36,831 bases of DNA from Algoriphagus sp. (GTDB taxonomy: Bacteria > Bacteroidota > Bacteroidia > Cytophagales > Cyclobacteriaceae). Location: assembly GCA_030833985.1 (NCBI GenBank), contig JAURGC010000005.1:1-36831 (forward strand), in the 5' to 3' direction. The number at the start of each line of letters is the position of its first letter. The stretch's first letter is position 1. Both the position numbers and the translations under genes were made by a program. Of the stretch, positions 7,962-16,179 are shown piece by piece. A model generated the notes under the pieces. The model had not been told where the DNA came from, did no database searches, and saw only the letters and a list, made by a program, of their open reading frames with translations.

Positions 7962-9502
7962 TGAAAAATGTAATTTCCTATTCACGTGTCTCGACTGATG
8001 AACAAGCTCAACAAGGTTATTCATTGGACTACCAAGAACAAACCATCCAAAGGTACTGCGAATTGAAAGATTACAAGATCATTCAATCGTTCCGTGAAGA
8101 TCATTCGGCAAAGGATTTTGAACGTCCAGAATGGAGAAAAATCATCAAGCTGGTCAAATCCAAAGAGAAACAAAAAGACAAGATTTCCTCTGTTGTGATT
8201 TTACGAGCTGATCGATTTTCAAGGAATTTACTTTTATCACTCGTTGAAAAGGCGAAGCTGAATGTATTTGGTTGTACCGTTGAGTTTGTAGAGGGAGGAA
8301 TTGATTTAACCAGTCCCGAATCACTAGTTGTCGAAGCAATCCAATATTCGCTACCCCAAGTAGAGATTGAAAAACTGTCTTTGAGGACAAGAGAGGGTTC
8401 CTATAAGTGTAGGCTATCTGGCGGATGGACAGGTTCACCATTAAGAGGGTATAAGTCAATCAGACTTGAAAAATTTCCTTCTATGGCATTAAATGAACAA
8501 GCTCCAATAATCAAAGAGGCATTTGAAAAAATGGCCACTGGCCTGTATTCAGCTGATCAAATCAGACGTTGGTTGAATTCAAAAGGCATGAAAATCACAA
8601 AAAACCAATTCCCAAACATAATTAGAAACATCGCCTACACGGGAAAAATACTGATTCTACCATTCAAAGATCAACCGAGAAAAATTGTAGACGGTCTTCA
8701 CCCCTCTTTAGTCAGCGAAGAACTCTTTTCGGCAGCGAATCACGTTCTTGACGGAAGAAAAAGAAACATGAATTTCAACCCAGAAAAATCAGATTTATAT
8801 CCTCTCAAGGGGTTTTTGAGATGTCCAATACACAATAGGACTTTATCGGCTTATGGTTCAAAAGGAAGGTGTGAAATCTACCATTATTATGTTTGCACAA
8901 AAAATAGATGTCCAAGGTATCCTATTCAATGGGCACATGATCAAATTGAAAGAATCTTAGACCAGATTCAATTTTCTGCAAAAACGGTGAACCATTACAA
9001 AAAAATACTAGCGAAGAAATTTGATTCAATGGACTTAGATAGAAAGCGTAAACAGAGGGAGTTAGAAAGGGAGTTAGAAACTTTGAAGGGTCGCAAAACC
9101 TATTTACAAAATGAGTATTTGGAAGGTAAAATTACAGCTGCTGATTTCAACGAATTAAAATCCACCATCGAAGTGAAATTTTTCCAAACTGACTTGGAAC
9201 TATCTAACTTAAAAAGTCAAAAAACTCCATTTAAAGACTATCTGGACAACGATATTCCTTTAATGGAAGACTTGGTTGGATTTTACCAAAGAGCTGATGG
9301 CAGGTCTAAAAAGAAGTTACTTGGACTTATCTTTTCAGATAAGATTGAATTTGATGAAAACAAAGTGCCCAAATTCTCATTTACTCCTCCAATTAACTCT
9401 CTTATTCAAATCTCAAAGAATGCAGAAAAAGATGAGGTATCAATTGAGCAATTAGAAGGGTTCGTAAGAGGAAGTGGAGACTTTAAATTTTTAAGGATTT
9501 AA
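7961..9502 (+). CDS. Large serine recombinase / site-specific integrase
   Basis: YSRVSTDEQAQQGYSLDYQEQTI, ILRADRFSRNLLLSL, recombinase-domain region, zinc-ribbon-like LRCPIHNRTL...YYVCTKNRCPRYPI, coiled-coil C-terminus. Confidence 0.93.
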   Translation: MKNVISYSRVSTDEQAQQGYSLDYQEQTIQRYCELKDYKIIQSFREDHSAKDFERPEWRKIIKLVKSKEKQKDKISSVVILRADRFSRNLLLSLVEKAKLNVFGCTVEFVEGGIDLTSPESLVVEAIQYSLPQVEIEKLSLRTREGSYKCRLSGGWTGSPLRGYKSIRLEKFPSMALNEQAPIIKEAFEKMATGLYSADQIRRWLNSKGMKITKNQFPNIIRNIAYTGKILILPFKDQPRKIVDGLHPSLVSEELFSAANHVLDGRKRNMNFNPEKSDLYPLKGFLRCPIHNRTLSAYGSKGRCEIYHYYVCTKNRCPRYPIQWAHDQIERILDQIQFSAKTVNHYKKILAKKFDSMDLDRKRKQRELERELETLKGRKTYLQNEYLEGKITAADFNELKSTIEVKFFQTDLELSNLKSQKTPFKDYLDNDIPLMEDLVGFYQRADGRSKKKLLGLIFSDKIEFDENKVPKFSFTPPINSLIQISKNAEKDEVSIEQLEGFVRGSGDFKFLRI

Positions 9503-9558
9503 ACTGTTCTTAAAATGGAGAAAATTGAAAATCCACGACTAATTCCTAACCAAGAAAG

Positions 9559-9777
9559 TTAGGGCTTTAAATAACTCCACTTTTCTGATAAATTCTCTTC
9601 AGGAAATCGTATTCCAAATACTCTATTGATTTTATTCTTTATTTCGAGAAGTTCACTCTCAGGCATGTACCTTATAAATTTCGATTTTTCTAATTTGTTA
9701 TCATCAAAATCGGCCTCGCAAAATAATAATTGAATATAAGGAAATATGTCGAGAAGTGCATTTACGTCGAAAAATCG
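9559..9777 (-). pseudogene. 5'-truncated remnant of an unknown gene (about 72 open codons, no usable start)
   Basis: Minus-strand open frame RFFDVNALLDIFPYIQLLFCEADFDDNKLEKSKFIRYMPESELLEIKNKINRVFGIRFPEENLSEKWSYLKP*, bounded upstream by TAG. Confidence 0.3.
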
Positions 9778-9938
9778 CTAAATTATGAAAATCACTCATC
9801 CCTTACTTTCTAAAAATTATTCCCTCTTATATTCTACATCACATATTCTTTTCAAATTGACGAGAGTCCAAAAAATAATATGTTATTTTTCCACCGATAG
9901 TAAAATGCTTGTGTTTTAAATGTTCAAATCCTGAAAAA

Positions 9939-10967
9939 ATGGAAAAAAATCCTTCCAATAAAACTTCCTTAGAGCTCTTGGAAAACCTTATTTTGAATCG
10001 AATAAATGAAAATGCTGTAATGTGCCTAAGTATGTTTCAGGCAATGGATGCCTTTGAATCTACTAGGCAAAAATTGATTGATGATTTTTTTATAACAAGA
10101 GAGTTACCTGTAATTCGTAATTTTTTTAGAACTGGTACAAAACCAAATCAAAATGAATTTAATTTTTATTTATTGGTACCAGGTTTTGGTGATGTGCCAA
10201 TTAGTAATCCTTCTATGAAGGATTTTATTCTTGATAATTCTGGAGATTATATCGAAAAAAAAATTAGAGAAGAATTTAAGTTTGCATTAGCTAATCAATA
10301 CAACTACCATTTTTTTGGAGGAACGGACCTTGATGAATTCTTAAAAGGATGTAGAGAGGGAAATAGTTTTTTTGGCCTACCTAATTTGCCATTAAGAGGC
10401 GTTAGTCATGGTTCTCATTTTTTAGATGCTACAGAACGAGGATTTTTTGATTTTTACAAGTATCAGCTACAGATAGGTGATGGTGAAGTAATTGATTTTG
10501 AAAATGCAAATACAGCATCAGAATATCTGTCAAAAAGAGAATCTAATTTTACTAAACTTATAGATGAATATATAAGTAATTATATTAGAGTTATTTATAG
10601 CATGATGAAAGTTTCCAGCATTCACGCCATCATTAGAGAATTACATTGGATTGGAATTACATTGCAAAATGAGAAATTGATTTCAGAGGGAGAAGATGAT
10701 TTATATCTATTGGGTACAAATGGAAGAAAATATTACTATCAAGATCCATTTAGAATGGGCACGGCAATAGAGGAAGATAATTTCATGTTTGGTTTTAATA
10801 GTAAAATGAGATCTGTTTGCTGCAAACAAATAGAAGCGCTTGAAAATTTGAATGACAATGAAAGTAAATTGAAATATGAATACTTAATTCGGCTATGTGA
10901 TTTCAGAAGTGTATATGAATCATTCTTACCTGAAATTAATCTTTCTCCTTACTACTCTTCCTGGTAA
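9939..10967 (+). CDS. Hypothetical protein (about 342 aa), AT-rich cargo gene
   Basis: Long ORF; ATG at 9939 more plausible than the TTG at 9909; no recognised domain. Confidence 0.6.
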   Translation: MEKNPSNKTSLELLENLILNRINENAVMCLSMFQAMDAFESTRQKLIDDFFITRELPVIRNFFRTGTKPNQNEFNFYLLVPGFGDVPISNPSMKDFILDNSGDYIEKKIREEFKFALANQYNYHFFGGTDLDEFLKGCREGNSFFGLPNLPLRGVSHGSHFLDATERGFFDFYKYQLQIGDGEVIDFENANTASEYLSKRESNFTKLIDEYISNYIRVIYSMMKVSSIHAIIRELHWIGITLQNEKLISEGEDDLYLLGTNGRKYYYQDPFRMGTAIEEDNFMFGFNSKMRSVCCKQIEALENLNDNESKLKYEYLIRLCDFRSVYESFLPEINLSPYYSSW

Positions 10968-11124
10968 TTCGAATTACAAATTTGAAAAAGTTCTTAAGTA
11001 AAAGGTTAATAATTTGTAAGTACCCCGTTTTTTCGAACCACATACAAGGTGAATGAGAGTTAGCTTTTAGATAGTCAATAGGACTTTGGTTATTCAATGA
11101 TTGATGTGGGTGGTATCCATTCAT
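10936..11124 (-). pseudogene. C-terminal remnant of an IS3-like (rve/DDE) transposase
   Basis: NGYHPHQSLNNQSPIDYLKAN resembles the terminal motif of IS3-type OrfB (Y-N-x-RPHQSLNxxTPxxY). An in-frame stop lies just upstream of ATG. Confidence 0.4.
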
Positions 11125-11351
11125 ACCTTAACTAAAAAGAAATGGGGAAATCAACTGATTCAGAGTTTTGTCCAATCGTAAACTAACGAAAAGAGAAAAT
11201 TCCCCCTTCCAATCCTTGAATCAATTTAATGGATTGAAAACCAATTAGTTAAAAATTACAGCTGCATGTAGGTACATTTTTTCCCTAGTAAGTTTTAAAA
11301 AAGATGCAGCTGACAAAAATCCTTGTTTAAACGAAACTGGTGGGGATAAAA

Positions 11352-11384
11352 ACAAAAAAAAGAGGTCATTTCTGACCTCTTTTA
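11352..11384 (-). terminator. Rho-independent terminator downstream of tRNA-Asn
   Basis: AGAGGTCA-GAAA-TGACCTCT stem followed by a T8 tract on the minus strand. Confidence 0.75.
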
Positions 11385-11391
11385 CCCAACG

Positions 11392-11465
11392 CTCCCCCTC
11401 TTGGGCTCGAACCAAGGACCCCATGATTAACAGTCATGTGCTCTAACCAGCTGAGCTAAGGAGGA
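11392..11465 (-). tRNA. tRNA-Asn (anticodon GTT)
   Basis: TCCTCCT TA GCTCAGCTGGTTAGAGC ... GACTGTTAATC ... CTTGGTTCGAGCCCAAG AGGGGGA G folds as a cloverleaf; acceptor TCCTCCT pairs with AGGGGGA (one G-U). Confidence 0.93.
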
Positions 11466-11675
11466 ATTTTTACCCCTACCGGGGATGGTTAGGACGACCC
11501 CTTTCGGAAATCGTGTTGCAAATGTAGACCTACGAGATATTTTTTCCAAATGCACTACCTAAAAAAAACTGCTTTTATTTTCCATTTTTCAGGTTATGTT
11601 TCACTGTCAAGGACTTATTCATTCCTAAAGAGCTGAGTCTAGATCCAAGTAACAGAAAATTCCCCCCTAATTCAC

Positions 11676-13148
11676 TTACCAAGCCCCTACCTGTCCGTCT
11701 ATCCAAGCTGTTCGCTCCGTCAAATAGCTTTTCAAATTCTGAACAGACTGCTCGTGCTTGACGCCGATCCCCTGATCCCAAAGTTTGTAGTTTCGCACCA
11801 CCGCGCCATTCTTATTCAGTACCTGTACTCCCTCATCTACAATTTGTTGTATACTAGTCGCCGACCAAGCACCACGACGTAAATCCTGCCACCTAGCCTT
11901 GACCGCCTGCTTAAAGACTGGATCTGTGAGCAAACGCGGCCACCAAAATGGTACCATCCACGCATCATTTTTGACATGAACGTTGTAATTCGCTACCCAG
12001 TCGTTCATAGGAATCCTTCCCCCCTCGTCAAAACCCTGATTCATGTCCCACACCGGTCCCATGGCCAACTTCCCATCTCGGTCCTTTTGTAAAAAAGTAC
12101 TGATGCGGTAGGCATCCACATTCCGACACAACTCGGTCACTAAAAAGTAGTCAACAAAGGAGGCCAAATCGATGTACTGGGTGTAAGTCCGGGTTGTTGT
12201 TCCAAAATTATCCGCCAACAAGGCGGTCTCAAACTTATCTACATAATCCGCTAGGTAGGTCTTCTGGGCTTCCGTGATCTCCTCTGCTTTGGGATACTCG
12301 TAGGTAAAATAAGTTTCTAAGTACTTTTCGGAGTGATAAGGCGCCTGATATGCTGGAAAAGTAATTACCTGCTGAAAGATGTCGTATCGGCTTCGGAAGC
12401 TATTGAAAGAGTTGTAACGCGCATCGTCATCCCAATTGTTCATAAAATAGGAATTGGGCTTGCCGCTGTGCTCTGGCCCTGCATCCGCCTTATCTATCTT
12501 CAAAATATAGCCTCCTGTCAAGTTGGTGGACGAGGAATTGAGCGACTTGATGTTGATTCTGTTACTGTCTCTCTTCAGCTTTTCACAGAAAAAATACACC
12601 CCCTGATACTGTCCATTGATCTCCACCTCCACAAACTGGCCTCTGCTAGCATACTTACCCGCTTTTCGAGAAAGTTCGTAGCCCAGGTAGTTGTAGATCA
12701 AACTTTGATCTAGGATGTACTTGTCTTTCAGATTGACCACATGACCAATTAGTCGCCAGTCTTCTTCTGCAGGCATGCCCAAAAAGGCGACATCCACCCC
12801 AGCACCAGCAGCATCTACGGTTTCGAAATTGTATCCTTTTTTGTCCGATAGGCGGAAAGAGGTTTTACCCCGGTATTCCAAGTCAATCGGTTGGGTCTGC
12901 ACCAATTTCTTTTGTTGGTACAACTTCATCGTAGCAGGTACCCCCGGCTCGTATAAAATCTCCTTTCCCTTGGTGTCAATCACCAGATAGGGCAACTCAC
13001 TCTCCTCAGTGTCGATGGCGAAGACTTGGCCATCGTCCCCTTTGGGTAGTGGTATTTCTATGGCAGCTTCCTGGCAGGAAACAAAGAAAAAAAACGAAAG
13101 GACCAATAGCAGGGGAAATCGAAAAAACAATGGACGAGTGAAGTTCAC
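11676..13148 (-). CDS. CotH kinase family lipoprotein
   Basis: Lipoprotein signal ...FFFVSCQEA; IDLEYRGKTSFRLSDKKGYNFE, DWRLIGHVVNLKDKYILDQSLIYNYLG, FVEVEINGQYQGVYFFCEKLKRD, GPVWDMNQGF. Confidence 0.85.
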   Translation of the reverse strand: MNFTRPLFFRFPLLLVLSFFFFVSCQEAAIEIPLPKGDDGQVFAIDTEESELPYLVIDTKGKEILYEPGVPATMKLYQQKKLVQTQPIDLEYRGKTSFRLSDKKGYNFETVDAAGAGVDVAFLGMPAEEDWRLIGHVVNLKDKYILDQSLIYNYLGYELSRKAGKYASRGQFVEVEINGQYQGVYFFCEKLKRDSNRINIKSLNSSSTNLTGGYILKIDKADAGPEHSGKPNSYFMNNWDDDARYNSFNSFRSRYDIFQQVITFPAYQAPYHSEKYLETYFTYEYPKAEEITEAQKTYLADYVDKFETALLADNFGTTTRTYTQYIDLASFVDYFLVTELCRNVDAYRISTFLQKDRDGKLAMGPVWDMNQGFDEGGRIPMNDWVANYNVHVKNDAWMVPFWWPRLLTDPVFKQAVKARWQDLRRGAWSATSIQQIVDEGVQVLNKNGAVVRNYKLWDQGIGVKHEQSVQNLKSYLTERTAWIDGQVGAW

Positions 13149-13239
13149 AGGGTAGTTTGTTAAATAAGAATTTTAATTTCAAGAACGGAAAAATTGGGAT
13201 TCAATTGCCTTAGACTTAGGAAACACTTCCTTCCAGAAC

Positions 13240-14151
13240 TTAGTCGTGCCGAGCCCCCTCCAAAACGGAAAATGCATGCAACAAACCTGGAAAGACTGCA
13301 TCCATCCCTTCTGCTGCTCCTGCAGGTGATCCAGGCAGCGCAAGAACTAGCGTCTTTCCTATCTGGCCCGCAAGGGAACGCGAAAGCATCGCCGTAGCCA
13401 AGCGCTGCTGCCCATACGCACGAATCGCCTCCTCCACTCCAGGAATGCGTCGGTCCAATAAGGGTTCTAAGGCCTCTGGGGTCACATCCCGTGGAGATAA
13501 TCCGGTACCACCCGTCACAAGCAACAAGTCTACCCCCTGCGCGACAAATTCCTTAGCCGCTTCTTGAATCGCTCCTATGGCATCCGCCACGATGCGCTTA
13601 TCCGATACGGTAATACCCAGTTTAACTAGTTTTTCTCGGATTACTTCGCCGGATCGGTCTTGCCCCTTCCCTGCTGCGAGCGTATCGGAGCAAACCAAAA
13701 TCGCTGCTCGTTTAGCTGAATCTAGCGCAGCTTTGCGATCGGACTTGCCTCCTTTTTTCTCGAGCAACTTGATCTCTTCAATGCTCACTCCCTTATCAAT
13801 AGGCTTGAGCATGTCGTACATCGTCAAGGCTACCACCGAGGCCGCATGCATGGCTTCTACCTCCACGCCGGTCTTGTAGATGGTGTGGATTTCTACCTGA
13901 ATTTGGATTTCTAGCTCCCCCAATTCGTAGCGAACAGCGGTGTACTCGATCGGCAAAGGATGGCAATCCGGAATCATGTCTGCCGTACGCTTGGCAGCAA
14001 AAAGCCCCGCTACCCGAGCACATTCTAACACCTCTCCCTTGGGTACGGTACGGTTTCGAATGGCCAAAACCGTTTCCGGCTTACTTACACGCACAATAGC
14101 CTGCGCGATGGCTTTACGAAGGGTAGTGGATTTGTGGGTAATGGGCACCAT
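13240..14151 (-). CDS. moaCB: Bifunctional molybdenum cofactor biosynthesis protein MoaC/MoaB
   Basis: MoaC: PKGEVLECARVAGLFAAKRTADMIPDCHPLP, TGVEVEAMHAASVVALTMYDMLK, LLEKKGGKSD. MoaB: LLLVTGGTGLSPRDVTPEA, LALPGSPAGAAE. Confidence 0.92.
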   Translation of the reverse strand: MVPITHKSTTLRKAIAQAIVRVSKPETVLAIRNRTVPKGEVLECARVAGLFAAKRTADMIPDCHPLPIEYTAVRYELGELEIQIQVEIHTIYKTGVEVEAMHAASVVALTMYDMLKPIDKGVSIEEIKLLEKKGGKSDRKAALDSAKRAAILVCSDTLAAGKGQDRSGEVIREKLVKLGITVSDKRIVADAIGAIQEAAKEFVAQGVDLLLVTGGTGLSPRDVTPEALEPLLDRRIPGVEEAIRAYGQQRLATAMLSRSLAGQIGKTLVLALPGSPAGAAEGMDAVFPGLLHAFSVLEGARHD

Positions 14152-14229
14152 GAATAAGCAGATTGAAAAAGAAAGTTAGGACTTTTCTGCACTTTTTCTG
14201 AAGAAAGGACCCCTAAGTCCAGGAATAAT

Positions 14230-15915
14230 CTAATCCTGCTTGGATTTCTTTCTCTCTTCCAAAAGTTTTTTTGTCACCTCTGCATTGGATCCATAGGCTG
14301 CATTTTTTTCCAAGCGATCCAAGTAGGTATCCAAGTAGCCTTGAGAGATTTCTGCATTGTCTCCATATAGCTTCCGTAGCTCCTCCAACTTGCGATGTAG
14401 CTCTGCTACTACAGGGGCATAGGTAGGATCATTATATACATTACGCAATTCTTGCGGATCCTTGATTCGGTCAATTAGTTCCCACTCGTCGGTATCGTAG
14501 TAGTAATGTACCAATTTATACTGCTCGGTAACCACCGCATAGTGTCGCTTGACCATGTGTACCGCAGGATACTCGTAGTAGTGGTAATAGACCGCATCTC
14601 GAGTCCACTCTTCGGAATTACCAGTAAGTAAGGGAATTAGCGACTCCCCCTGCATATCTGCAGGTGCAGAGATGCCTGCCGCCTCCAAGAAGGTTTGTGC
14701 ATAATCTAGATTTTGTACCATCGTAGTAGAGATACTCTTGGGAGCTATTTTTCCTGGCCAAGCCACGAGCAAGGGGGTCTTGAAACTTTCATCATACACA
14801 AAACGCTTGTCAAACCAACCATGCTCACCCAGGTAAAATCCCTGATCCGAGGTGTACACGATGAGGGTGTTGTCCATCAGTTGGTTGGCCTCCAAGTAAT
14901 CTAACACGCGCCCCACATTTTCGTCTACTGCACGGATAGTGCCTAGGTAGTCCTGCATATAACGCTGATACCTCCATTGCATCTTCTCTTTTTCATCCAT
15001 AGCTGGAAAAGATTCTTTTAATGCAGCATTTACCTTGTCGTAGGAGCGAGTCCAGTTGGCAAGCTGCGCTGGGGTCAATCTCCCTACCTCACGAGAAAAA
15101 GCCATTGTATCCCAGGTGGATGTTTGTGGTATTCCCAATTCTCGCATCACCGAAGGATAGATCTTCGAATCTCCAGACCAATTCATGTGCTTAAGTAGAT
15201 TCATCTCCGCCTCCTTAGCCGCACGTCCTCGGCCAGAGTAGTCGTCAAAGAGGGTGGCTGGCTCAGGAAAGGATCGCTGGGTAAACTCCTCCAAATGTCG
15301 TTCCGCAGGCAGCCATTCCCGATGAGGGGCTTTGTGAAGGTAAAACAAGAGAAAGGGCTCCTCAGGATTTCTTTCTTCCTGCAGCCAATTTAGAGTCATG
15401 TCGGTGATAATGTCTGTGACATAGCCTTCTACACGAATAGTGCCCTCGTTTTTAGTGATAAAATCTGGGTTGTAATAGGATCCCTGCCCAGGTAAAATTT
15501 TAAATTGATCAAATCCCTTGGGATTATTTCCAAAGTGTAGCTTTCCAAACATGGCCGTTTGGTAGCCTGCCTCCTGAAAGAGTTGAGGGAAAGTTACATT
15601 GGTGGTATCAAAGGGAAAGTCGTTGTCGATTTTACCATTGAGGTGGGAATGCTTGCCGGTGAGGATGGTGGCCCTACTTGGCGCGCAAATGGAATTGGTC
15701 ACCGTGGCATTCGTAAAGCGCATGCCCATTTTCGCGATGCGGTCGATATTTGGGGTCTCGATAAGTCGATTGCTGTACGCCGAAATGGCTTGGTAGGCAT
15801 GGTCATCCGCCATAATAAAAATGATGTTGGGACGGTCTTTGGCGCTAGGGCTAGGGCTTTGTGCCCAAGCAGGAATGACAACCAATAAAAAGCTGAGAAG
15901 AGATAAAGTTTTCAT
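14230..15915 (-). CDS. Sulfatase (type I, formylglycine-dependent)
   Basis: Signal peptide; PNIIFIMADDHA, sulfatase signature SICAPSRATILTGKHSH, YTSDQGFYLGEHGWFDKRF. Confidence 0.93.
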   Translation of the reverse strand: MKTLSLLSFLLVVIPAWAQSPSPSAKDRPNIIFIMADDHAYQAISAYSNRLIETPNIDRIAKMGMRFTNATVTNSICAPSRATILTGKHSHLNGKIDNDFPFDTTNVTFPQLFQEAGYQTAMFGKLHFGNNPKGFDQFKILPGQGSYYNPDFITKNEGTIRVEGYVTDIITDMTLNWLQEERNPEEPFLLFYLHKAPHREWLPAERHLEEFTQRSFPEPATLFDDYSGRGRAAKEAEMNLLKHMNWSGDSKIYPSVMRELGIPQTSTWDTMAFSREVGRLTPAQLANWTRSYDKVNAALKESFPAMDEKEKMQWRYQRYMQDYLGTIRAVDENVGRVLDYLEANQLMDNTLIVYTSDQGFYLGEHGWFDKRFVYDESFKTPLLVAWPGKIAPKSISTTMVQNLDYAQTFLEAAGISAPADMQGESLIPLLTGNSEEWTRDAVYYHYYEYPAVHMVKRHYAVVTEQYKLVHYYYDTDEWELIDRIKDPQELRNVYNDPTYAPVVAELHRKLEELRKLYGDNAEISQGYLDTYLDRLEKNAAYGSNAEVTKKLLEERKKSKQD

Positions 15916-16050
15916 AGGTGGATGAAGGGTTGAACCGATGTTTCTCCTTAGGACTAAAGACTCCTTTGGAACACCTTAACCTACAGAAAAAGAACTAAAA
16001 ATCCGAAAATGTAAAAGTTTACATCCCCACGATGGGAGGTTTTCTATTTT

Positions 16051-16117
16051 CTCGCAAAGACGGAGAGACGCAAAGGGGGATCGAAAGCAGTCCTTGGCGA
16101 CTTGGCGTCTTTGCGAG
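16051..16117. repeat. REP/MITE-like imperfect inverted repeat (CTCGCAAAGACGGAGAGACGCAAAGG ... CCTTGGCGACTTGGCGTCTTTGCGAG)
   Basis: Perfect 11-bp outer arms CTCGCAAAGAC (16051-16061) / GTCTTTGCGAG (16107-16117), with imperfect continuation. Confidence 0.7.
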
Positions 16118-16179
16118 ACTATTTCTTTTTTTCACGCAGATCAATTAAAAAAATACATCGATCGATTGAGAAAGCTTCT

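Noticed and set aside
11392-11465. tRNA-Asn as the integration site of the element
   Set aside because: No duplicated tRNA 3' end was seen at the left junction, and the integrase is a serine rather than a tyrosine recombinase, so galE is the better-supported target.
12333-13397. Plus-strand ORFs opposite the CotH-like and MoaCB genes
   Set aside because: Overlap strongly supported minus-strand genes; no family features.
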